Both the position numbers and the translations under genes were made by a program. Below the pieces are notes generated by a model. The model did no database searches. It was not told the origin of the DNA and saw nothing but the letters and a program-made list of their open reading frames with translations. A stretch of DNA of 47,462 bases from an uncultured Bacteroidia bacterium (GTDB lineage Bacteria; Bacteroidota; Bacteroidia; NS11-12g; UBA9320), in contig CAJQIC010000007.1 of assembly GCA_905478335.1 (NCBI GenBank), positions 1 through 47,462 on the forward strand. The letters run 5' to 3'. Of the stretch, positions 7,356 to 15,830 are shown piece after piece. The first letter of the stretch is position 1, and every line of letters starts with the position of its first letter.

Positions 7356-9040
7356 TATTGTAATTCAATTTTTTGATATAGATTTTCTTTGTTGCGTACA
7401 TTTAGTATGTACAATCCTGGTGGATATGAAGGCAGTTTTATTGCTCCGTTCTCTATAAACAATAAGTCAACCATGTTAAATTTTATGTCATAAACCAGCA
7501 CTGTTTCACCATCTGGTAGCTTTGTTGTTGTTAATGTATTTGCTTTGGAAAAGTCGGGGAAGAACATAAGTGTTTCAAGCAAATTGGAGTGACTAAAAGG
7601 TTTTCCTTCATTCACCTTGAAACTAACAGTAGCTATACTGCTCCCTTTGTTTTTCTCTGAAACTTGAACGCGAATCTTGAAGCTACCGCTTTTGTTTTTC
7701 CGTAAGTTTCTTGCATTATCTATGCGGATGACGCCTGAGGACGCATTGATTTGGAATACATCACCATCATTTCCGGAGATTATTCGATAACGTAAGCGAC
7801 CTCTTTTGTTTTGACTTTTTGCATTGACCATGCCTACCTCTCTGCCTTTTTGCCAAAAATTAAAAATAGAGAAGTTACTCGATTCAACTTTTGGAGGTAG
7901 TAAGGGGCTGGAAGCAAATAAGTATGGCTGATTGTTTTCTTTGGCAACGTAAGCCAATGTCCCATTGAGCTGAGTTACGTAATTTGGGTGATCAATGTAC
8001 CGGATTTCTTGTTTGACCAAGCTAAGACCATTGATTTGATACAAATTCGACTCGAAACCATTGGCCATAGACAGCACCATTTGCTTTTTCAAAAGCGTTG
8101 AACCTGTAATGTCCATGCCTTCTTCCATTTCTTCAATGACTCTGGGTTTTTTGCCAACTTTTACTTCCATCAAGGAAGTAACGTCTTGATTATGTAGCAC
8201 AAAATATGCACCTAAAGCAGAACCGTCATTCGATGGTTCACAATGAAGTTGATTTCCAAACCGATTGCCTGGGAAGTCATACTGCGAAACTTTACCGTTT
8301 CCGTCTAATGTCGCCACATGTGGTGTCCCATTCTCATACCCAAAAAACGCCAATCCATTTTTTACAGCACGAAGACTCTGTATGTGATTTAGGTTGTAGT
8401 TATCAGTAGAAACGGCATAAAAGTCAACACTTTGTTCTGATACCACAATTTCGCCTAAAACGCCATCTATGACACCATAATTTTTACCGTTTGAAACGGC
8501 TAAATCCGAGCAAATATTTATTTGATCTAGCTTATATCTTCGAACCTTTAGATAATTGTCTATAATGATATGATGAAGTTGAAAACTGTCTCCAGAAGCA
8601 ACTCTAACCTGTGTAGATAATGTTTTGTCTTTTAAGTAACCGTTAGACATCGATGTACAACCGTACACGAGTCTTGGTTTACCAAAACTATAGGAATACA
8701 AGCCAGACTTCATTCCTTTCCCTGCAGCGAAAAAGTACAATTGGTTGTTAAACCAAGCGTAATGTGAGGTTTGTGCACCTTGAATAATTTCTGGGTCCTC
8801 TTTTTTCTCCAGTTTTTGCTTAAACGAACTAACTTGAATTAACCGATCACCTTTTAACTGGAATAATTGGTATCCTTTGTTTGGATGAAAGGCGTTAAAG
8901 AAAACCGAGTTATCAGCTTCGAACGGATAAAAACCATGCGGAAAGGTCAACCCTGATGTTTGCCAAAGTCGGGTAGCTGATTGACCCAAAGCCATCAGAC
9001 CGATTAAAAGAAAGGTGCTTAATAATAAACTCTTTCTCAT
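7355..9040 (-). CDS. Secreted protein, cadherin-like repeat and probable T9SS type A tail
   Basis: A 561-residue protein with a signal peptide ending near LMALGQS. Residues about 30-390 contain repeated short beta segments (YAWFNNQLYFFAAGKG-type) that look like a beta-propeller of the kind used for reading device or state summaries. A cadherin-like segment follows (RYRIISGNDGDVFQI, about 410-470). The C-terminus, with PPGLYILNV and a final KIELQ, resembles the type A sorting domain of the type IX secretion system, although the first motif of that domain is weak. It is sandwiched between anmK and the dehydrogenase by one-base overlaps on both sides. No substrate or partner is recognised. Confidence 0.72.
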   Translation of the reverse strand: MRKSLLLSTFLLIGLMALGQSATRLWQTSGLTFPHGFYPFEADNSVFFNAFHPNKGYQLFQLKGDRLIQVSSFKQKLEKKEDPEIIQGAQTSHYAWFNNQLYFFAAGKGMKSGLYSYSFGKPRLVYGCTSMSNGYLKDKTLSTQVRVASGDSFQLHHIIIDNYLKVRRYKLDQINICSDLAVSNGKNYGVIDGVLGEIVVSEQSVDFYAVSTDNYNLNHIQSLRAVKNGLAFFGYENGTPHVATLDGNGKVSQYDFPGNRFGNQLHCEPSNDGSALGAYFVLHNQDVTSLMEVKVGKKPRVIEEMEEGMDITGSTLLKKQMVLSMANGFESNLYQINGLSLVKQEIRYIDHPNYVTQLNGTLAYVAKENNQPYLFASSPLLPPKVESSNFSIFNFWQKGREVGMVNAKSQNKRGRLRYRIISGNDGDVFQINASSGVIRIDNARNLRKNKSGSFKIRVQVSEKNKGSSIATVSFKVNEGKPFSHSNLLETLMFFPDFSKANTLTTTKLPDGETVLVYDIKFNMVDLLFIENGAIKLPSYPPGLYILNVRNKENLYQKIELQ

Positions 9041-10128
9041 TACAATAGGTGTGAAAAATTACCCGCTAGCTCCCCTGAAATAGAGTCGTACTCAGCGCCA
9101 GTATAACTCTTTAATATGTTTGTTTTGTTTTGAACGCGAAGCACCGCTAATAAGCCAAAAATTAATGCCTCTTTGTATTCAATTACTTGTGTCTCTGGCA
9201 CAATTATTTCGGCGTCTGTATGTGTGCGCAGGTGGTCAATCAAAGTTGGATTAAATGCACCACCACCAGTTACGTATACTCGTGTCGTGCTTGAATCATC
9301 AGCAAGTTTTTCGATGTTTTCACCAATTTGTTGGCCAATATGATCAACCAAGGTTTTCATTCGATCTTCTTTACCTGCCTCACTCTGTCGAACACGGTAC
9401 CAAAAATTTTCGTTTATCCACTCTCTTCCAAGCGATTTTGGGTAAGACTGACTGTAATATTCAATGCTGTTTAAATCTGAAAGCAGGTCATAGTCTATAC
9501 TCCCTTGGTTGGCAATTTCGCCGCCTTCATCGTATTCTTTACCAAATTCTCTTGCGATTCTGTTTAACAAGATATTACAGGGGCAAATGTCATAGGCTAC
9601 TGGTGTTCCGTCAACAGTTGCCGAAAGGTTGGCAAAGCCACCTAAGTTTAGGCACATATCGAATTCAGAAAAAAGCAACTGATCACCAATGCCCGATATA
9701 GGAGCTCCCTCGCCATATTTGACAACGTCCATGGCTCTAAAATTTCCAACCGTCGGAATATCAGTTACTGCGGCTATAGCACTAGGAGAACCAATTTGAT
9801 AGGTAATGTTGTTCTCAGGTTGATGAAAAATGGTATGACCGTGAGACCCTATTAGGTCAACTTCGAGGTTATTTTCACTTATGAATCCATTGATTAATTC
9901 ACCAACATATTCACCGTAATAACGATCTGTTTTATAAACATTTAAGGCGTTTTGATTCCGTAGTTTGGAAAGACGTAAGCGCCACATGTCGTTGTATTCA
10001 TAGGTTTTTGCAACGTTGATTTTATAATTCCATTTTCCGTTTTCGCCTTCCGTTAAATCACAATGGGCTATGTCAATACCGTCCATAGACGTCCCTGACA
10101 TAACGCCAATCACTTTATATGTTCTCAT
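9040..10128 (-). CDS. anmK: Anhydro-N-acetylmuramic acid kinase
   Basis: AnmK phosphorylates and opens 1,6-anhydro-MurNAc, recycling peptidoglycan turnover products. The 362-residue protein has the ASKHA-type phosphate loop GTSMDGID (residues 11-18), GSHGHTIFH (about 94-102), the GEGAP segment and a C-terminal VTGGGAFNP nucleotide motif. It is the first gene of the minus-strand group anmK, secreted protein, dehydrogenase, S41 protease, with a -7-like box about 70 bp upstream. Its stop overlaps the next ATG (TAATG). Confidence 0.94.
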   Translation of the reverse strand: MRTYKVIGVMSGTSMDGIDIAHCDLTEGENGKWNYKINVAKTYEYNDMWRLRLSKLRNQNALNVYKTDRYYGEYVGELINGFISENNLEVDLIGSHGHTIFHQPENNITYQIGSPSAIAAVTDIPTVGNFRAMDVVKYGEGAPISGIGDQLLFSEFDMCLNLGGFANLSATVDGTPVAYDICPCNILLNRIAREFGKEYDEGGEIANQGSIDYDLLSDLNSIEYYSQSYPKSLGREWINENFWYRVRQSEAGKEDRMKTLVDHIGQQIGENIEKLADDSSTTRVYVTGGGAFNPTLIDHLRTHTDAEIIVPETQVIEYKEALIFGLLAVLRVQNKTNILKSYTGAEYDSISGELAGNFSHLL

Positions 10129-10198
10129 TTAATCTCTTTTGTATTTTACCTAATCCTGTAACCACCACTTTAAATCTCTCCTCAAAAAATTAGATAGG

Positions 10199-10206
10199 CA
10201 AATTTA
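10199..10206 (-). promoter_or_regulatory. Candidate -7 box TAAATTTG for the anmK operon
   Basis: On the minus strand TAAATTTG matches the Bacteroidota TAnnTTTG consensus, 70 bp before the anmK ATG. The -33 region is weak. Confidence 0.45.
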
Positions 10207-10323
10207 TTAAGTAATGTCATTTAAACCTCATTTGCTTATCGGAAAATGAGCAGTTTCAGTCTATATGACAATTGAGAAAGATTCTTGTGTGGAGCGGTTC
10301 GAACAAAAAAATAGTTCAACTTT

Positions 10324-11445
10324 GTGCCTAATAAAACAACGATTTTGACTAAGCCTATCAACGTATTGCATATTAGTTCCCCTTTAACATGGAGAGGCGG
10401 TGAACAGCAGCTCATGTATTTACACAAAGGTTTGCAGGCATCAGGACATAACTCTTTAGTTTTTTGTCCAAACGAAAGTGTACTGGCAACGCGACTTGAT
10501 ATGGAAGAACGCGTTGTATACAACAAACGATCGGGATTTGATTTATTTGCAGCAAAACAGCTTGCGACTTATTGCAAGGCAAACGGTATAAACCTTATTC
10601 ATGCACACGATGCACACGCGCATACAACGGCCGTGTTGGCTGCTACTATATTTAGGAACCAATGTCTAATTGTGCTGAGTAGACGGGTCGATTTTCCTAT
10701 TGGTGGTTCTTGGTTTTCGCGATACAAATACAACCATAAATGCATTAAAGCCATACTCTGCGTTTCGGACGTGATACTGGATATGGTAAAGCCAAAAATC
10801 ATGGCGCAACACCTATCGGTTGCAACGGTGCATTCCGGTGTTGACCTAGATAAATTTAGCGGAATTACACCTGTAAATCTTCGGGAGGAACTGAAAATTG
10901 AACCAGAACACAAGTTGGTGGCGAATTTTAGTGCACTAGCAGATCATAAAGATTATTTCACGTTTATCGACACGGCAAAAATCGTCTGTGATGAGCGAGA
11001 TGATGTCCAATTTTTAATTTTTGGAAAAGGGGAGTTAGAGCAAGAATTGCGGTCGTATGCCAAAGATTCTGGTTGTGACAGTAACATTCGCTTCGTCGGT
11101 TTTAGAAGTGACTTGCCACAGGTGTATCCAAACATAGATGTATTACTTTTTACGTCTAAAACAGAGGGGCTCGGAACTACCGTATTGGATGCGTTTGCCT
11201 CTAAAGTTCCTGTTGCAGCAACAGAAGCGGGTGGTGTCCCAGAGATGGTTGTTAACGAAAAGACGGGTTTGCTGGCTAAGATTGGTGATGATAGTGCACT
11301 GGCTATACATGTTCAGCGATTATTAGATGAACCAGTATTACGTCAAAGTCTTACGGAATCAGCACTCGAAAAGTGCCAGATGTTTAGCAAAGATGAGATG
11401 GTTCGACAAACTGAAGAATGGTACAATAAAGTTCTGAATAATTAG
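10324..11445 (+). CDS. GT4-type glycosyltransferase
   Basis: A 373-residue glycosyltransferase of the GT-B fold, GT4-like. The N-terminal domain begins with a Rossmann strand and a GG loop (WRGGEQQL). The C-terminal domain contains FGKGELEQEL, a VGF strand and the nucleotide-sugar motif EGLGTTVLD (281-289), where the classical second Glu of EX7E is Asp, followed by EAGGVPEMV. The acceptor and donor are unknown; lipopolysaccharide or surface-glycan synthesis is the usual role. The GTG at 10324 is the listed start, but a CAACTTTG promoter-like box ends on that base, so the TTG at 10345, just before KPINVLHIS, is an alternative. Confidence 0.88.
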   Translation: MPNKTTILTKPINVLHISSPLTWRGGEQQLMYLHKGLQASGHNSLVFCPNESVLATRLDMEERVVYNKRSGFDLFAAKQLATYCKANGINLIHAHDAHAHTTAVLAATIFRNQCLIVLSRRVDFPIGGSWFSRYKYNHKCIKAILCVSDVILDMVKPKIMAQHLSVATVHSGVDLDKFSGITPVNLREELKIEPEHKLVANFSALADHKDYFTFIDTAKIVCDERDDVQFLIFGKGELEQELRSYAKDSGCDSNIRFVGFRSDLPQVYPNIDVLLFTSKTEGLGTTVLDAFASKVPVAATEAGGVPEMVVNEKTGLLAKIGDDSALAIHVQRLLDEPVLRQSLTESALEKCQMFSKDEMVRQTEEWYNKVLNN

Positions 11446-11475
11446 TTTCTTTGAACACCGAATGAGGCAATAGCT

Positions 11476-12435
11476 ATGGCAGAAAAAATAATCATTTTAG
11501 GTTCTGAAGGTCAGGTAGGTACAGATTTGGCGGCATCGCTAAGAGCTGTTTATGGAAAAAACAACGTCGTTTGTTCTGATATTAAACCTGCAACGGAAGA
11601 AAAGCAGGATCTTGGACCTTATGAGGAATTGAATGTTTTAGATCGAAATGCGATAACGGAAACATTTAGAAAACATAAACCAACTATGGTTTATCATTTG
11701 GCGGCCATGCTTAGTGCCACAGCAGAAAAGTTTCCGCGAAAAGGTTGGGATCTCAACATGGAAGGCATGTTTTCCATCTTCGATGCGTGTATGGAATTTG
11801 ACGTTAAACGCGTTTTTTGGCCAAGTTCAATAGCTGTGTTTGGACCAAACACACCACGTATTGATACACCTCAATTCTGTGTAATGGACCCGAATACCAT
11901 TTATGGAATCTCTAAGCTCGCTGGGGAACGATTTTGTGAATATTATCACCAAAAATATGGACTCGACGTGCGCAGCATTCGCTATCCTGGTTTAATTGGC
12001 TGGAAGGCAAAACCTGGGGGAGGAACCACAGATTATGCAGTCGATATTTTCCACCAAGCGTTGATTCAAAACCAATATACATGCTTTTTGAAAGCGGATA
12101 CGGCATTGCCAATGATGTATATGGATGATGCAATTAAAGCGACGATAAACGTGACAGAAGCGGACTCAAACTTAATTAAGATTAGAAGTTCGTATAATCT
12201 ATCAGGCATGAGTTTTGATCCTAAAACACTGTCTGACGAAATTGCACGACAACGCCCTGGTTTCCATATTGATTATGATATAGATGGACGTCAGCAAATT
12301 GCAGAAAGTTGGCCTCAAAGTATCGATGATTCTGCAGCCCGAAATGATTGGGGTTGGAAGCCAGATTTCAGCTTGGAAACGATGGTGTCTGAAATGTTGA
12401 AGCAATTATCAAAAATGGGCGTAGGGGCTAATTAA
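11476..12435 (+). CDS. NAD-dependent epimerase/dehydratase, probable L-threonine 3-dehydrogenase
   Basis: A 319-residue extended short-chain dehydrogenase. It has the glycine-rich cofactor loop GSEGQVG (9-15), catalytic Ser118 in WPSSIAVFG and the YxxxK pair Tyr143/Lys147 in YGISK. The segment GGGTTDYAVDIFHQAL is characteristic of SDR-type L-threonine 3-dehydrogenases, which oxidise threonine to 2-amino-3-ketobutyrate. It starts 30 bp after the glycosyltransferase and may be co-transcribed. A nucleotide-sugar epimerase role is less likely given that motif. Confidence 0.82.
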   Translation: MAEKIIILGSEGQVGTDLAASLRAVYGKNNVVCSDIKPATEEKQDLGPYEELNVLDRNAITETFRKHKPTMVYHLAAMLSATAEKFPRKGWDLNMEGMFSIFDACMEFDVKRVFWPSSIAVFGPNTPRIDTPQFCVMDPNTIYGISKLAGERFCEYYHQKYGLDVRSIRYPGLIGWKAKPGGGTTDYAVDIFHQALIQNQYTCFLKADTALPMMYMDDAIKATINVTEADSNLIKIRSSYNLSGMSFDPKTLSDEIARQRPGFHIDYDIDGRQQIAESWPQSIDDSAARNDWGWKPDFSLETMVSEMLKQLSKMGVGAN

Positions 12436-12502
12436 TGAGCCAGATTGGAATTCCCGACACCGAAGATTAGTTTAGGCGGTTGTTCGAACCCTTCCACTTT
12501 AA

Positions 12503-13339
12503 TTATGTTTGTTCGGCGGTAAGTGCTAAAAAGGCCAGCTTCCCAATGGTTAATGCAGCTCGAACTCTAAAATCCTTATAGTTATGCATCTTCCCGCGCT
12601 GAATTTTCAGAAGAGCCTCCTTCTCAATGTACCTAAATTTTAGAGGAAGGTAGTAGGTTCCACCAATTTCAATATAGGTGTTGCGTTTCAGTTTATGATG
12701 GTTTTCATATCCAAAAGGAGAGAACCTACCAGTCATATGGTAACTAAATGACCAGTAATTGTAACTGTTGCTTTGTGTTGCTGTGGAATTTGTAAACCGC
12801 AACGTTTCATAATTTAATCCATAGCCATAGGTTCCACCGAACCTATCAGATATCATTTCTCCCACATTTAACCCAGAATTAAAAGAAAGAGCGTCGAATG
12901 TTTTACTTGAGTTTTGGAAATCCATTATGTTGGTTCCCAATCGAAAATAGCCATTGGCAATATAATCGCTGATAAACGCTTGACCTCGCGTCCGTTTGGT
13001 TTCGCGATCAATAGTAACATCATATATGTTAATCCTCCCGTCGTTCACCCAATAATAGGATTCAAGTACGACTACGGAATCTAAAATAATAGCTACTTGT
13101 ATATCTCCTTCTGGAACCGGGCTGATGGTATCACTCCAATGGAAGTCTTTTGGGCAATGAAACGTATGTTCAAAGTACCATAGAGAGTCTGTTTTATTGG
13201 CGTACCTCATGGTAAAACTATCGGAATAAGATACGTCGTTAAAACCCTCTAAATCAAAATTTACAACGAGTGACGTTGTCTGTGCTAAAGATATGGATGC
13301 ATAAAAGCTAGCTAGAAGGCAAAAAAGACGTGATTTCAT
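12503..13339 (-). CDS. Secreted protein of unknown function
   Basis: A 278-residue protein with a clear signal peptide (MKSRLFCLLASFYASISLAQ). The N-terminal half is beta-rich with a Tyr-rich segment; the C-terminal half (about 135-278) has alternating hydrophobic and aromatic strands (YGYGLNYETLRF, YNYWSFSYHMTGRF) suggestive of a small outer-membrane or surface protein. I do not recognise a family. It is convergent with the threonine dehydrogenase gene, 67 bp apart, with no clear terminator between them. Confidence 0.75.
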   Translation of the reverse strand: MKSRLFCLLASFYASISLAQTTSLVVNFDLEGFNDVSYSDSFTMRYANKTDSLWYFEHTFHCPKDFHWSDTISPVPEGDIQVAIILDSVVVLESYYWVNDGRINIYDVTIDRETKRTRGQAFISDYIANGYFRLGTNIMDFQNSSKTFDALSFNSGLNVGEMISDRFGGTYGYGLNYETLRFTNSTATQSNSYNYWSFSYHMTGRFSPFGYENHHKLKRNTYIEIGGTYYLPLKFRYIEKEALLKIQRGKMHNYKDFRVRAALTIGKLAFLALTAEQT

Positions 13340-13512
13340 GGTGTACCAAAGTTATGTATTAAATGAGTTTCTCAAAACTGCTTAAGGTCCAGTTTTATTG
13401 GAGAAAGAAACCATTCTTAGAGGGTTTCTGCCTTTGACTTAAGAATTGTTGACTTATGACTAAGGACTAAAGAAATAAAGGTAAGTTACTGAATAATGAT
13501 TCACATGAAACC

Positions 13513-14565
13513 TTAATTCTTATTCGCCAACTGACCACAGGCCGCGTCAATATCCTTACCACGGCTACGTCTTACGTTAACGATTAACCTGCGTTTTTCA
13601 AGTTGTTTAGCAAATGCATCAATGCGGTTTCCAGACGAACCTAGATAATCGGCTTTTTCAATCGGGTTGTATTCGATTAAATTAATTTTACACGTAATCT
13701 GACGTGCAAAATCAGCCAATTCTTGTGCATCTTCAGGGTGGTCATTCACCTCATTAATGACACAGTATTCTAACGTAATTCTAGAACCAGTTTCGTCGTA
13801 GAAATAGTTAAGCGCTTCCACCAAGTCTTCTAAACTATTGCTATCGTTAATCGGCATGATCTTCGATCGCTTTTCGTTTGTAGCTGCATGCAGGGACAGC
13901 GCCAAATTAAAGCGAACCCCATCATCAGCCATTTTCTTAATCATTTTGGTGATACCAGCAGTGCTCAATGTGATCCTACTTGGCGACATGCCCATTTGGT
14001 CTGGATGTGTTATGTGGTTGATGCCATCTAAAACTTCTTTGTAGTTAAGTAGTGGCTCTCCCATTCCCATAAAAACAATATTAGACAAGGGTATGTCAAA
14101 TTGTTTTCTGGCGATGTCGTCAATGATAGCCACCTGATCAAAAACCTCGTAATGTTTTAAATTTCTTTGGCGTTTTAAATACCCAGTGGCACAAAAGGTA
14201 CAACTTAGACTACAACCTACTTGGCTCGAAACACAGGCTGTCATGCGTTTTGCTGTCGGAATCAATACGCCTTCCACCAAATTTCCGTCATGTAGTCTAA
14301 AGCCAATTTTGACGGTTCCATCGTTACTCTTTTGAACTACGTCGGGCTTTATCGTATGAAAGGTAAATTCTTCTGAGAGTTTTTGTCTTAGCGCTTGCGA
14401 CAAGTTGGTCATTTCATCAAAAGACCGCGCACGTTTTTTCCAAAGCCACTCAAAAACCTGTTTAGCGCGAAAAGCTTTTTCGCCCCAAGAAACCATAGCT
14501 TCGGTGATTTGCTCTAAAGTCAAATCCCGGATATCTTTCTTTTTTATGGCGGTATTTTCTGTCAC
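13513..14565 (-). CDS. rlmN: Dual-specificity 23S rRNA/tRNA (adenine-C2) methyltransferase RlmN
   Basis: RlmN is a radical SAM enzyme that methylates C2 of A2503 in 23S rRNA and A37 in some tRNAs. The 350-residue product has the [4Fe-4S] motif at Cys118, Cys122 and Cys125 (CSLSCTFC). The two reactive cysteines are Cys111 in ACVSSQVG and Cys343 near the C-terminus (DAACGQL). The start is GTG at 14565, separated from the purM stop by a single base, so translation is probably coupled to purM. Confidence 0.96.
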   Translation of the reverse strand: MTENTAIKKKDIRDLTLEQITEAMVSWGEKAFRAKQVFEWLWKKRARSFDEMTNLSQALRQKLSEEFTFHTIKPDVVQKSNDGTVKIGFRLHDGNLVEGVLIPTAKRMTACVSSQVGCSLSCTFCATGYLKRQRNLKHYEVFDQVAIIDDIARKQFDIPLSNIVFMGMGEPLLNYKEVLDGINHITHPDQMGMSPSRITLSTAGITKMIKKMADDGVRFNLALSLHAATNEKRSKIMPINDSNSLEDLVEALNYFYDETGSRITLEYCVINEVNDHPEDAQELADFARQITCKINLIEYNPIEKADYLGSSGNRIDAFAKQLEKRRLIVNVRRSRGKDIDAACGQLANKN

Positions 14566-14566
14566 G

Positions 14567-15736
14567 TTATTCGGAGAAGTCCCAATTTACGGTTTCGCCG
14601 TTGTGTGTAATTTCTAACTGTTGCCCTTTCGTTGGTTGGCATCGACCAACGATTTGAGCGTCAATTCCAAAACTTTTGGCAATTGAAATGACTTGGTCGG
14701 CATTCGATTCATTGGTGTAGATTTCCATGCGGTGTCCCATGTTAAACACTTCCATCATTTCACGCATATCGCTATCCGATTCTTGCTGGATGTACTTGAA
14801 CAATGGAGGAATTTGCATCAGGTTATCTTTCACCACTTTCGTGTCTTTTATAAACCTTAACACCTTGGTTTGTGCACCACCAGAGCAGTGGATAATGCCG
14901 TTAATTTCAGACCGCATTTCCTCCAAAACTTTGTGAATCACAGGAGCATACGTTCTGGTAGGTGAAAGTACCGCCTTGCCCATATCAACGGGCATATCAT
15001 TAACGGTATCTGTTAGCCCATAACTACCTGCATACACTAGGTCTAAGTCAATTTCTGGGTCGAAGCTTTCTGGATATTTTGTAATGTACTCTTTCTTAAA
15101 TATGTCGTGGCGTGCAGATGTCAAACCGTTGCTGCCCATACCAGCGTTGTAGCTATCTTCATACGTCGCTTGACCATGAGAGGCCAACCCGATTACAACG
15201 TCGTTAGATTTAATATGGTTAGGAATAATATCGCTGCGTTTTGCTCGTGCAGTCATCGTGCTATCCACGATAAGCGTTCTTACTAAGTCTCCAACGTCTG
15301 CAGTTTCACCGCCTGTTTGAACGATGTCAACGCCATGTGCGCGCATTTCTTCAATAAACTCATTGGTGCCATTGATTATGGCAGAGATCACTTCGCCAGG
15401 AACTTTGTTTTTATTGCGTCCGATGGTAGAACTTAGCAGGAAATTATCTGTTACACCCACGCACAATAAATCGTCCAGATTCATCACAATTGCGTCGATA
15501 GCAATTCCCTTCCAAACACTTAAGTCACCTGTTTCTTTCCAGTATAAATACGCCAAAGATGATTTAGTGCCGGCACCGTCCGCATGCATGATATTGCAAT
15601 AAGACGGATCATTACCCATAAAGTCTGGGATAATTTTGCAGAATGCATTGGGATATAATCCCTTATCTAAATTGGCAATTGCGTTGTGAACGTCTTCTTT
15701 TTTAGAGCTTACACCTCTTTTAGAATATCGACTCAT
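14567..15736 (-). CDS. purM: Phosphoribosylformylglycinamidine cyclo-ligase (AIR synthetase), PurM family
   Basis: PurM closes the imidazole ring of AIR in purine synthesis, using ATP. The 389-residue product is of the longer Bacteroidota type. It shows the N-terminal RYSKRGVSS glycine/basic segment, MHADGAGTKSSLAY, DDLLCVG, STGG-like QTGGETADVGD and the GSNGLTSARHD block. The start at 15736 (MSRYSKRG) is chosen over an upstream ATG at 15778 because a TATCTTTG promoter box lies between the two and the family begins here. rlmN follows one base after the stop. Confidence 0.93.
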   Translation of the reverse strand: MSRYSKRGVSSKKEDVHNAIANLDKGLYPNAFCKIIPDFMGNDPSYCNIMHADGAGTKSSLAYLYWKETGDLSVWKGIAIDAIVMNLDDLLCVGVTDNFLLSSTIGRNKNKVPGEVISAIINGTNEFIEEMRAHGVDIVQTGGETADVGDLVRTLIVDSTMTARAKRSDIIPNHIKSNDVVIGLASHGQATYEDSYNAGMGSNGLTSARHDIFKKEYITKYPESFDPEIDLDLVYAGSYGLTDTVNDMPVDMGKAVLSPTRTYAPVIHKVLEEMRSEINGIIHCSGGAQTKVLRFIKDTKVVKDNLMQIPPLFKYIQQESDSDMREMMEVFNMGHRMEIYTNESNADQVISIAKSFGIDAQIVGRCQPTKGQQLEITHNGETVNWDFSE

Positions 15737-15752
15737 ATTGATTATTGAAGCG

Positions 15753-15760
15753 CAAAGATA
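15753..15760 (-). promoter_or_regulatory. Candidate -7 box TATCTTTG for purM-rlmN
   Basis: On the minus strand TATCTTTG is an exact TAnnTTTG match, ending 16 nt before the purM ATG. It rules against the longer ORF start at 15778. Confidence 0.6.
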
Positions 15761-15782
15761 GGGTGGATTGTTAGACATAAAA

Positions 15783-15813
15783 AAAGCCTATTTAACAAAG
15801 TCAAATAGGCTTT
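15783..15813 (-). terminator. Rho-independent terminator of the PorE-like gene
   Basis: A perfect 11-bp stem (15783-15793 with 15803-15813) and a 9-nt loop are followed on the minus strand by seven T. It lies 18 bp after the stop of the PorE-like gene and insulates purM. Confidence 0.85.
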
Positions 15814-15830
15814 AATTCTTTTGGAAAAGA

